Shown: positions 7,348 to 14,880 of the stretch, one piece after another
How the letters are laid out: every line of letters begins with the position of its first letter
How positions within the stretch are numbered: the first letter of the stretch is position 1
Program-made: the position numbers and the translations under genes
The notes under the pieces: model-generated
Database searches by the model: none
What the model saw: the letters and a program-made list of their open reading frames with translations, nothing else
What the model was told of the DNA's origin: nothing
Source: CAWGET01 sp963821715
Lineage (GTDB): Bacteria; Bacteroidota; Ignavibacteria; Ignavibacteriales; Melioribacteraceae
DNA length: 64,000 bases
NCBI GenBank assembly: GCA_963821715.1
Contig: CAWGET010000006.1
Location: forward strand, 186,001-250,000
Direction: 5' to 3'

Positions 7348-8691
7348 TTATAAAGTTTTAACCTTGTTTTCTCTAATCAATTGCAAAGTATATTCCAGTG
7401 TATATTCCTTATCATCTAATAAGTCCTCCAATGTTGGAGTTACTTTATAATCCGGTAACACCCCGGTTACTTCATCATTATTATGGCCAGGCATATAGAC
7501 TCTTGAAAGAGCAGTAATGCAAAACATTTTTGTGCCGGGCAACATAAATTGATTCTGGTCACCATTACTCAATAGCGGCTGCCCGGATTCTTCTCCTACA
7601 ATAAATGCAGTTTGAAAATATTTTGCTGAAGCAGGGAAACATGTTCCGGTGGAATACGATAAAGGTCCGGTTAGAATGTATGTTGAGCCCGTGAACCGAT
7701 TATTACGGTCAGAACTATGCTTTGGGTACTCTTCAATAAAATAATCATCTTGAATAGTGCCTTTTGATTTTTTGTCCTCAATAAACTCCTTTGTTAACGG
7801 ACTTACTTTTGTCCTTTTTTTCTCGAGCAAATTGTATGGTTTATCTGTAAAATAAGACATCAATGAGTCCGCAAGGTCAGTTAAACCACCGCCGCTAAGA
7901 TTATCTATAATCAAATGGTTGATTTGTTTTTGAGAGATTACTGTAAACGCAGAATCCATAAAATTAAGGAAATCCTTAGGCGGCATAAACATTCTTTTAT
8001 AAATGTAGGCTATATCATCGTCATAAAATCGCAATTCAAATTTTGGTTTTGAAGGTTCCTGAAAATCTTCCCAATTGGCTCCCTTTAATTTAAACTCAGT
8101 TTTTTTTGCTGTAATAGTAAAATCAGAAAACGAACCATAGACTAATGCCAAAAATACATGAAAATCTTTCTCTAGTTTTTTTATTTTGTATGCTTCTTTT
8201 TCTCCTGGAGTATACTTCAACAGAGTCTTAAAGATTTTCTTCGATGGAATACCATTTATCTTTTCAATAATCGATCCTTTTACTAGGGTTTCATTTTTTG
8301 AATAGTTTTCCTTTATATATAATGAGTCATTGTAAAAAATTACCCTAAATGGAAAGAGTGGATTATCCTCATTGGGATTTAGTTCTCCCGTGTATCTGAG
8401 TGTTGTATGCCCATCGATGACAACAAATGGCTGCATTATTCTAAAGAAATCTAGCGATGACATGGGATCAGTAATATTCTTTTTAATACTGTCAATCTTT
8501 GTTTTAAAGTTATTTGCTTTGTAATGGTTTAGAAATGTAGGATGAACATCCTTCAATTTGGAAATCAGAGTGTCAATGTCTGTCTTAATAATTGCTGGTT
8601 CAAAAAGTTGATGAGTCTCTTTTTGTGCAAATAAGTTAACGTAAAGTATCAGAATCAAAAGAATAGAAATAGTTCTTATTACATTTTTCAT
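7348..8691 (-). CDS. Secreted S41-family (C-terminal processing-type) peptidase
   Basis: This 447-residue protein has a signal peptide (MKNVIRTISILLILILYVNLFAQ), an N-terminal helical region, a possible PDZ-like middle (SIIEKINGIPSKKIF) and a C-terminal S41/tail-specific-protease domain. The nucleophile region reads ILTGPLSYSTGTCFPASAKY, with a Ser before the oxyanion helix, followed by VGEESGQP. It likely acts on peptides in the periplasm or outside the cell. It is in the same orientation as its neighbours but separated from the hydrolase by 137 bp, in which I see no second gene. Confidence 0.82.
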   Translation of the reverse strand: MKNVIRTISILLILILYVNLFAQKETHQLFEPAIIKTDIDTLISKLKDVHPTFLNHYKANNFKTKIDSIKKNITDPMSSLDFFRIMQPFVVIDGHTTLRYTGELNPNEDNPLFPFRVIFYNDSLYIKENYSKNETLVKGSIIEKINGIPSKKIFKTLLKYTPGEKEAYKIKKLEKDFHVFLALVYGSFSDFTITAKKTEFKLKGANWEDFQEPSKPKFELRFYDDDIAYIYKRMFMPPKDFLNFMDSAFTVISQKQINHLIIDNLSGGGLTDLADSLMSYFTDKPYNLLEKKRTKVSPLTKEFIEDKKSKGTIQDDYFIEEYPKHSSDRNNRFTGSTYILTGPLSYSTGTCFPASAKYFQTAFIVGEESGQPLLSNGDQNQFMLPGTKMFCITALSRVYMPGHNNDEVTGVLPDYKVTPTLEDLLDDKEYTLEYTLQLIRENKVKTL

Positions 8692-8989
8692 TTTCGTCCA
8701 TCCGTTTAGTTTTTAAAGTTGCCACTCTTATTAAATTGGCATCGTCAGCTTTGTCCCTTTTAAGCTCATAAGTTCCTTCTATTAATGCTCTGTTGTTTTT
8801 AATTGCAGTCTCTTCAATTCTTTTCCAAGAAGTATTTCCCCAACCTTTTCTATAAAGCACAACAACGACTCTTGCTTCTTCACCAAAAACTTTATTAAAA
8901 GTATTCTCGCCGTCTTTGCCAGCAATTTCTTCTTGGTTTTTAGTATAGATAAATGTACTCATAATCTTTGTTTCCAGCTCATAATCCAA
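8636..8989 (-). CDS. Short ORF, probable gene fragment
   Basis: This 117-residue frame overlaps the start of the S41 gene by 56 bp. Residues about 10-70 (VFGEEARVVVVLYRKGWG, then TSWKRIEETAIKN) have the look of a conserved domain core and remind me of TIR-like or related signalling domains, but I cannot name it firmly. The last ~45 residues look like read-through into the S41 promoter region. An internal ATG at 8962 (MSTFIYTKN) is an alternative start. It appears to be a piece of a larger gene stranded beside the GTTAGGC boundary at 9021-9027. Confidence 0.35.
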   Translation of the reverse strand: MDYELETKIMSTFIYTKNQEEIAGKDGENTFNKVFGEEARVVVVLYRKGWGNTSWKRIEETAIKNNRALIEGTYELKRDKADDANLIRVATLKTKRMDENEKCNKNYFYSFDSDTLR

Positions 8990-9009
8990 CTTTTTTAAGA
9001 GTGGTCATT

Positions 9010-9029
9010 GGCAGCCGCGGGTTAGGCGG
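9010..9029 (-). other. Cassette boundary motif 3' of the propeller lipoprotein gene
   Basis: Directly after the stop codon the minus strand reads TCCGCCTAACCCGCGGCTGCC. GCCTAAC is an R''-type RYYYAAC core, and it faces the GTTAGGC start motif at 10149-10155 on the other side of the same gene. An inverted match CCACTCTTA/TAAGAGTGG links 8998-9006 with about 8719-8727, which may be part of a stem spanning the short ORF. Confidence 0.4.
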
Positions 9030-9030
9030 A

Positions 9031-10128
9031 TTATTTTAATAAAACTGATGAAACATAGCCTTGAACACCGGAACCAAAATTATGAATACTCGTTCCATCC
9101 CATTTAAAAATACCATTCACAGTTTTCCCATTAACATTAATAAATGAGCCTCCAACATAAAAGTAATTATCACTTGAACATAAGGCTATTACCTGACCAT
9201 TACCATCAAATGCAAAAATTTTGGTTTTCCAATTGCTCCCATTCCAAACCACATAATATGGTAAATTATCATCAATATTAGAGCCCTCTTCACCAGCTAT
9301 ATGTAATTCATTCTTATAATTAGCTATTACATATGTTCTGTTTGAAAGATTGATATTACCTACAGAGCGCCAAATACTATTATTCCATCTTGCGATATTA
9401 GAAACCGCAATATTTCCGCATTTGCTAAAATTACCAGTTGCATATAATTCATTATTAAATACTCCGAGTGTCATTATCCAGGAGCCTGAATTAACTCCGC
9501 TCCCGACTGTATCCCAATTTACACCATTCCATTTGGCAATATTGTTTGCATTAACATACCCATAACTGTTTTTAGTAAACCAGCCACCAACATAAAGCTC
9601 ATTTTCATATATACAGAGTGTATATACTTCATCTGAAAATCCTTCACCAACAGGTGACCAGGTAATACCATCCCATTTCGCGATATTATCAGTTTTTAAC
9701 CCACCCGCTCTCGAAAACCAGCCAGCAACGTAAAGTTCATTTTTATAAACAACTAGTTCTCTTACGGCTCCATTAATTCCTCCTCCAACGTCAGTCCATT
9801 TCTTCCCATCCCATTTTGCTATCTTTTGTTCTTGTAATCCGTTATCTAAATCTATTCGTCCACCCACATATAAGTCTCCATTATAAAATGCCATACAACC
9901 TACCAAAACATTCTTTGTACTTATTCCTGTCCCTAGACTCTTCCAAGTTTCACCGTCCCAGAGCGCAATATTATTTATAGTGTCAATTCCAATTATTGTA
10001 AACTGACCGCCAATCAATAAAGAATCTTTAGGTAACTGATTATCCTCATTTATTATTTCCGTCGGAGATTCAGACTTACAGCCATAAAATATTATTGATA
10101 CTAAAAAAAATAACTTTATAATTTTCAT
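9031..10128 (-). CDS. Repeat lipoprotein, predicted beta-propeller
   Basis: This 365-residue protein has a lipoprotein signal (MKIIKLFFLVSIIFYGCKS, Cys at 17). The body is made of roughly seven imperfect units of about 40-45 residues, each with 'N-I-A-K-W-D/N-G-x-x-W', 'V-G-x-G' and 'Y-x-N-E-L-Y-V-G-G' (for example NIAKWDGITWSPVGEGF and YENELYVGGWF). The unit length and W/G pattern suggest a propeller or similar closed beta fold, as in kelch-like and delta-60-type proteins. There is no T9SS C-terminal signal. The ligand and role are unknown. It sits alone between two inverted GTTAGGC/GCCTAAC boundaries, as expected for a single-gene cassette. Confidence 0.7.
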   Translation of the reverse strand: MKIIKLFFLVSIIFYGCKSESPTEIINEDNQLPKDSLLIGGQFTIIGIDTINNIALWDGETWKSLGTGISTKNVLVGCMAFYNGDLYVGGRIDLDNGLQEQKIAKWDGKKWTDVGGGINGAVRELVVYKNELYVAGWFSRAGGLKTDNIAKWDGITWSPVGEGFSDEVYTLCIYENELYVGGWFTKNSYGYVNANNIAKWNGVNWDTVGSGVNSGSWIMTLGVFNNELYATGNFSKCGNIAVSNIARWNNSIWRSVGNINLSNRTYVIANYKNELHIAGEEGSNIDDNLPYYVVWNGSNWKTKIFAFDGNGQVIALCSSDNYFYVGGSFINVNGKTVNGIFKWDGTSIHNFGSGVQGYVSSVLLK

Positions 10129-10146
10129 AAATTAATCCCCATTTAA

Positions 10147-10168
10147 CTGCCTAACATTTACTTATGCC
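10147..10168 (-). other. Cassette boundary motif 5' of the propeller lipoprotein gene
   Basis: On the minus strand the sequence is CATAAGTAAATGTTAGGCAG, about 20 bp upstream of the lipoprotein start. GTTAGGC (10149-10155) fits the GTTRRRY core, and its complement GCCTAAC follows the gene's stop codon. The lead-in matches the boundary near 5282 closely. Confidence 0.4.
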
Positions 10169-10366
10169 GAATTATATTTGATAATTCCGGATAGTATTAT
10201 AGAATTTTTTTCTTATATATAATCTATTTATATACAATGGTTTTATTCTAAGTCATTGTAATTTATATGATTGCAGAAATATCTATGGTTAATAGGAAGA
10301 AGATATATAAGAATATTTTTCGCGTTTATCTTTTCGTGTAATATTTGAAGTATATCAGTCAGTAAT

Positions 10367-10464
10367 TTTAAGATATGTTTTGAAGTAAGTGACATTCAGA
10401 ACCCGGGAAAGATTCGAATAATTTTAGAAATAAGATAAGGAAGTATTTAATAAATTCCCATAGT
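10367..10464. repeat. Diverged ~98-bp repeat, copy B
   Basis: Same repeat as 5532-5630, same orientation, with scattered substitutions. The surrounding gap (10129-10504) contains a cassette-boundary motif and AT-rich DNA; I see no gene in it. Confidence 0.65.
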
Positions 10465-10504
10465 AAATTATAAAGTTTAGACACTTCTATTATTTATTAT
10501 TATC

Positions 10505-10540
10505 CTTACACGCTGACTTGTCAGGTGTAGTTCCGAAGGC
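10505..10540. repeat. Degenerate end of a GIY-YIG element
   Basis: On the minus strand GGAACTACACCTGACAAGTC resembles the GGGACTACGCCCCGGCAAGCC that begins each GIY-YIG element on its tmRNA side. It follows directly after the distal end of copy 1. It may be the remnant start of a third copy. Confidence 0.4.
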
Positions 10541-10927
10541 TTTAGCTCAAAAATGCTTTTTTGCAAATGCCCGTCCTGAATGGCTTTTTAAGTATCTCTC
10601 GAATTTTAAAGCTTTATCTTTTTCTGTGAAGAATATTATGTTTTTTATTTTCCAAGGTTTGAATTTTGAGGTGTGTGGAACTTCGCCGTTATTATGCTTT
10701 TGCAGTCTTTCTTCAAAGTCTTCTGTAAAGCCGGTATAATGTTTATCCGGATCACTTAAGCTTTCCAAAATATAGACGTAATAGAACATATAATTTAAAA
10801 TATTTATAATATAAATTAACTTACCCGTCTTCGTCCGATAAATCGGACTTCGCCGCGGCAGGCTTCTTTGTTTTTTCAATATTCAAAATTATATTCTCAA
10901 CTAAATACGGCTTGCCGGGGCGTAGTC
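10540..10927 (-). mobile_element. GIY-YIG element, tandem copy 1 (distal)
   Basis: This 388-bp unit appears identical to 10935-11322 and is separated from it by 7 bp. It includes one small GIY-YIG gene, a perfect hairpin of the GTCCGAT-aa-ATCGGAC type upstream of it, and the end motif GACTACGCCCCGGCAAGCC. Exact identity over non-coding as well as coding bases shows a very recent duplication. Confidence 0.7.
10547..10789 (-). CDS. GIY-YIG nuclease-domain protein, copy 1
   Basis: I place the start at the ATG at 10789 (MFYYVYILESLSDPDKHY), giving 80 residues, because the domain begins there and the open frame further upstream reads through the hairpin region. The first GIY-YIG strand is YYVYILESL and the second is HYTGFT. 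These are followed by the conserved region DFEERLQKHNNGEVPHTSKF and the helix DKALKFERYLKSHSGRAF. Small single-domain GIY-YIG proteins of this type (UPF0213-like) are predicted DNA nucleases and often occur as mobile passengers beside RNA genes. No strong ribosome-binding site is visible. Confidence 0.8.
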   Translation of the reverse strand: MFYYVYILESLSDPDKHYTGFTEDFEERLQKHNNGEVPHTSKFKPWKIKNIIFFTEKDKALKFERYLKSHSGRAFAKKHF

Positions 10928-10934
10928 AATGAGA

Positions 10935-11322
10935 CTTTAGCTCAAAAATGCTTTTTTGCAAATGCCCGTCCTGAATGGCTTTTTAAGTATCTCTCGAATT
11001 TTAAAGCTTTATCTTTTTCTGTGAAGAATATTATGTTTTTTATTTTCCAAGGTTTGAATTTTGAGGTGTGTGGAACTTCGCCGTTATTATGCTTTTGCAG
11101 TCTTTCTTCAAAGTCTTCTGTAAAGCCGGTATAATGTTTATCCGGATCACTTAAGCTTTCCAAAATATAGACGTAATAGAACATATAATTTAAAATATTT
11201 ATAATATAAATTAACTTACCCGTCTTCGTCCGATAAATCGGACTTCGCCGCGGCAGGCTTCTTTGTTTTTTCAATATTCAAAATTATATTCTCAACTAAA
11301 TACGGCTTGCCGGGGCGTAGTC
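10935..11322 (-). mobile_element. GIY-YIG element, tandem copy 2 (proximal to ssrA)
   Basis: Second identical 388-bp unit. Its right end reaches to within 17 bp of the tmRNA 3' end. The junction, read on the minus strand from the tmRNA CCA, is GGCTTCGTCCC-TTT-GGGACTACGCC, an imperfect hairpin that joins the RNA gene to the element. This placement suggests insertion targeted to the tmRNA 3' end. Confidence 0.7.
10942..11184 (-). CDS. GIY-YIG nuclease-domain protein, copy 2
   Basis: Identical in protein sequence to the copy at 10547-10789 (80 residues from the ATG at 11184). Domain features are the same: YYVYILESL, HYTGFT, a central Glu/Asn region and a terminal basic helix. It lies on the same strand as, and just downstream of, the tmRNA gene, so it could be transcribed by read-through from the ssrA promoter. 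Confidence 0.8.
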   Translation of the reverse strand: MFYYVYILESLSDPDKHYTGFTEDFEERLQKHNNGEVPHTSKFKPWKIKNIIFFTEKDKALKFERYLKSHSGRAFAKKHF

Positions 11323-11338
11323 CCAAAGGGACGAAGCC

Positions 11339-11700
<362 letters not shown>

Positions 11701-11703
11701 AAA

Positions 11704-12252
11704 TTATTTTTGCCACTTTATATCGGAGGTTCCGGTTGAGTAATTTTCATACCGGGCAAGAACAAATAATAAATCTGATAACCGATTTAAATATACAATA
11801 ATTTTACCGCCAATTTCAACATCTTTACTAAGCGCAACAACCTTCCGTTCCGCTCTTCTGCAAACAGTTCTTGCGTAATGCAGCAAAGAAGATCCGGCTG
11901 TTCCGCCCGGCAGAATAAATTCTTTAAGCGGAGGATTCTTTCCGTCAAATTGATCGATCTTATCTTCCAATTTTTTTATGAACTTTTCTTCTACGCGCGG
12001 TATTGGAAATTTGGTATCATCTTTTTCTATCGGCGTTGCTAAATCGGATCCGATGGTGAAGAGATCGTTTTGAATTTCTCTCGCCAGATCTTTCACTTCA
12101 TCATTCTTAAGCTGATTAACTGCAAAACCCAGCAAAGCGTTCAATTCATCAACCGTTCCGTAAGCGTCTACGCGTAAATCATCTTTCCAGACGCGCTGTC
12201 CGCCGAATAAGGAAGTCTCTCCTACATCGCCCGTCTTTGTATATATTTTCAT
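11704..12252 (-). CDS. Cob(I)alamin adenosyltransferase, PduO-type
   Basis: This 182-residue protein is a full-length ATP:cob(I)alamin adenosyltransferase of the PduO/MMAB family, which transfers adenosyl from ATP to reduced cobalamin. The N-terminal ATP loop KIYTKTGDVGETSLFGGQRV, the AYGTVDELNALLG helix and the C-terminal RTVCRRAERKVVALSKD and YLNRLSDLLFVLARY motifs are all present. Its start overlaps the stop of the ygfZ-like gene by 4 bp (ATGA), so the two are translationally coupled. It begins immediately beyond the tmRNA 5' end. Confidence 0.93.
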   Translation of the reverse strand: MKIYTKTGDVGETSLFGGQRVWKDDLRVDAYGTVDELNALLGFAVNQLKNDEVKDLAREIQNDLFTIGSDLATPIEKDDTKFPIPRVEEKFIKKLEDKIDQFDGKNPPLKEFILPGGTAGSSLLHYARTVCRRAERKVVALSKDVEIGGKIIVYLNRLSDLLFVLARYENYSTGTSDIKWQK

Positions 12253-13343
12253 CGTCCAACCGGTATTTTAACAACTTTAACATCAAACTTGTTTCCTATA
12301 ACAGATTCGGCGGTTAGTTTAGTTCCTTCATCTAAAAATTGTTTTCTTATTACGGCGAGACCGAGCTGCTTCTTCAAAACTTTAGAGAGAACAGAACTTG
12401 TTATTTTTCCGGCTTCGGTTCCATCTTCCGAAAAAAGTTTTACCGGCAAAGATATTTCTTCATCGGTTTCAATGATAACTCCGGTTAGATGTTTCTGGAC
12501 TTTCTCGTAAGTATCCAGCCGGGCTATTACTTCCTGCCCGATGTAGCATCCTTTTGTAAAACTTACTTTGTCAATCAGGTTTACTTCGTAAGGATTGAAG
12601 GAATCATTAATCTCATTCGGCGCTTTCGGAATCCCCTTTTCTACGCGGAATATTTCGTAAGCTTTGGTTCCAACCATCTTAACGTCGAAGGCGCTTTCGT
12701 GCGAGCTGAGATATTTCAAAAACTTTTCTGTATTGAAATTTCTGATCAGTATCCAATATTTTTCCAAACCGATTGGATCGTTCAGCTTCATCATATAGAA
12801 TTCAAAATCTTCAATACTTCCGGTTAGAATATTATTTTCCTTCGCGCGCTCACACTCGTTTCCGCAAAGCAGCGTCATATAGGAATCCTTTTGCGAACCG
12901 GATATTTCGAACAGATTATAATCGCTTCCGGCATCCTGCGTCTTGATATCTTCCATAATTATATATTTTTCAATCCAATACCAAAGCGCTTCCTTCTCCG
13001 CATCGCTCCCTATTAGCAGCTTGTAATTTTCTAAATCCAGAAGAACCGTCTCATCTATCAGTCTTCCCTTCTCGTTTGTGAAAAGGGTTTCCTTAAAATG
13101 GAGCGGTTCTAAATCCTTTACGGAGTTTGTAGAAATCCGGTGCAGATAATCCGCAGCATCGCCGCCTGTTAAACGCAGCATTGAATTCGCGGAGATATCG
13201 CGGATAGCAATTCCATAACGCAGCGCGTCATATTCCTTATCGAGATCGGAATAAACTTTTACTTCGTCCAATTCGATTTGAATGTTAGGAAAATAACCTT
13301 TATAAAGATCTAAAATACTTTTTTCGTTTGTTACTCCCGTCAT
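12249..13343 (-). CDS. ygfZ: YgfZ-like folate-binding Fe-S assembly protein
   Basis: This protein of about 364 residues belongs to the YgfZ/GcvT-related family, which supports iron-sulfur enzyme maturation in a folate-dependent way. The signature K-G-C-Y-I-G-Q-E is present (VSFTKGCYIGQEVIARLDTY), with the essential Cys. An N-terminal aminomethyltransferase-like fold is seen in DYLHRISTNSVKDLEPLHF. I chose the ATG at 13343 because it is preceded by GGAAGG; an in-frame TTG lies one codon upstream. It overlaps the adenosyltransferase start by 4 bp and follows the M20 peptidase gene by about 24 bp. Confidence 0.9.
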   Translation of the reverse strand: MTGVTNEKSILDLYKGYFPNIQIELDEVKVYSDLDKEYDALRYGIAIRDISANSMLRLTGGDAADYLHRISTNSVKDLEPLHFKETLFTNEKGRLIDETVLLDLENYKLLIGSDAEKEALWYWIEKYIIMEDIKTQDAGSDYNLFEISGSQKDSYMTLLCGNECERAKENNILTGSIEDFEFYMMKLNDPIGLEKYWILIRNFNTEKFLKYLSSHESAFDVKMVGTKAYEIFRVEKGIPKAPNEINDSFNPYEVNLIDKVSFTKGCYIGQEVIARLDTYEKVQKHLTGVIIETDEEISLPVKLFSEDGTEAGKITSSVLSKVLKKQLGLAVIRKQFLDEGTKLTAESVIGNKFDVKVVKIPVGR

Positions 13344-13367
13344 CAATCATCCTTCCGTTAACAGGAA

Positions 13368-14735
13368 TTATTTATTTGAAAATTCTTCCATAAAATAAGC
13401 TGAGCTTAAAATTCCAAGCTCAAAACTCTGTAAACTAAAATGCTCGTTCGGCGAATGAATATTATCGGAATCCAAACCAAGTCCCATTAAAATTGCCGGA
13501 GCGTTTAGCTGTTTAACGAATTCCACAACAATCGGAATCGATCCGCCTTCGCGTGTAAAGACAGTTTCTTTACCGAAAGCTTTTGAAGTAGCTTTTGCCG
13601 CGGCTATTACAGCTTCGTCATCCAACGGAATAACAACCGGAAGCCCGCCATGCATTTCAGTTACTTTTACTTTCACACTGTCAGGCGTAATTTCTTTTAT
13701 GTATTGTTTAAATTGTTTTGCCACGGTTTTCGGATCCTGATCAGGCACAAGGCGCATGGAAATTTTCGCGGTTGCTTTGGAAGGAAGAACAGTCTTTGCA
13801 CCTTCGCCCGTAAAGCCGCCGTAAATTCCGTTGCAGTCCAATGTTGGTCTTGCCCAAAGTCTTTCCAAAGTGGAATAACCTTTTTCCCCCTGAAGTTCTT
13901 TCACTTTTAATTCTTTTGCGTATTTCGTATCGGAGAAATTTAATTTTTTGATATTCTCTTTTTCTTTCTTCGTAACTTTCTGAACGTTATCGTAAAATCC
14001 GGGGATCGTAATCTTATTATTTTTATCCTGAAGTTTTGCTATCATCCTCGCGAGTTCATTTATCGGGTTAGCGACCGAACCTCCGAAGCTGCCTGAATGG
14101 AGATCCTGTTTCGGTCCGGTTACCTCAACTTCAAAATAAGCCAACCCTCTTAATCCGTAGTTGATTGTCGGAACACCTTTTGCGTAAAGGCTTGTATCGG
14201 AAATTAAAACGGCGTCACATTTCAAAAGCTGTTTATTTTTCTTGAGGAATTTTTCAAGATTCGGACTTCCGATTTCTTCTTCGCCTTCAATCAAAAATTT
14301 TATATTTACAGGAAGTTCTCCCTTAGTCTTCAGCATCGCTTCAACGCTTTTAATATGGACGAAATTTTGTCCTTTATTATCGTTGGCTCCGCGCGCCCAA
14401 ATTTGTCCGTCTTTAACTTCCGCTTTAAATGGATCGGTTTTCCATTCATCCAAAGGATCTACGGGCTGAACATCGTAATGACCGTAAACCAATATGGTCG
14501 GCTTGTTTTTAGCTTTCATATATTCGCCGTAAACAAGCGGATGTCCGTCGGTAGGATAAATTTTAGTTTTCTTTACTCCGGCATCTTTAAGTTTCTGCTC
14601 AACAAATTTTGCGCACTTCTTCATATCGTCTTTATGAGAAGCAGTTGTGCTTATACTGGGAATACTCAAATAATCTTTTAATTCATCAACATAATTATCA
14701 ATATTTTCTTTTACATAATTAACTACTTTTTCCAC
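13368..14735 (-). CDS. M20-family metallodipeptidase
   Basis: This 455-residue protein fits the M20 (ArgE/DapE/CPG2/carnosinase-like) zinc peptidases. Visible ligand motifs are VYGHYDVQPVDP (first His/Asp), ARGANDNKGQ (bridging Asp) and FLIEGEEEIGSPN (catalytic Glu and Glu ligand); a late His is in LDSDNIHSPNE. The lid-domain insertion (about 185-350) includes HSGSFGGSVANPINEL. There is no signal peptide, so it is cytosolic and probably cleaves dipeptides. The start is a GTG at 14735 with a strong GAGAGGAG site. It heads a probable operon with the ygfZ-like and adenosyltransferase genes. Confidence 0.9.
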   Translation of the reverse strand: MEKVVNYVKENIDNYVDELKDYLSIPSISTTASHKDDMKKCAKFVEQKLKDAGVKKTKIYPTDGHPLVYGEYMKAKNKPTILVYGHYDVQPVDPLDEWKTDPFKAEVKDGQIWARGANDNKGQNFVHIKSVEAMLKTKGELPVNIKFLIEGEEEIGSPNLEKFLKKNKQLLKCDAVLISDTSLYAKGVPTINYGLRGLAYFEVEVTGPKQDLHSGSFGGSVANPINELARMIAKLQDKNNKITIPGFYDNVQKVTKKEKENIKKLNFSDTKYAKELKVKELQGEKGYSTLERLWARPTLDCNGIYGGFTGEGAKTVLPSKATAKISMRLVPDQDPKTVAKQFKQYIKEITPDSVKVKVTEMHGGLPVVIPLDDEAVIAAAKATSKAFGKETVFTREGGSIPIVVEFVKQLNAPAILMGLGLDSDNIHSPNEHFSLQSFELGILSSAYFMEEFSNK

Positions 14736-14880
14736 GTTAACTCCTCTCTAATTTATTTTGTAAATTAAAAGTTAAGTTTATATTTAAAAGATTTAAATTT
14801 TTCAAAACAAGTATGGTTAACCGATTGTTTAATATTCAACTTAATCAATAACGAATATAAGAAAAAAAGAATTTAGATTT

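Noticed and set aside
10518..11134. Plus-strand open frames over the two GIY-YIG units
   Set aside because: They are antisense shadows of the GIY-YIG genes and repeat exactly because the DNA repeats.
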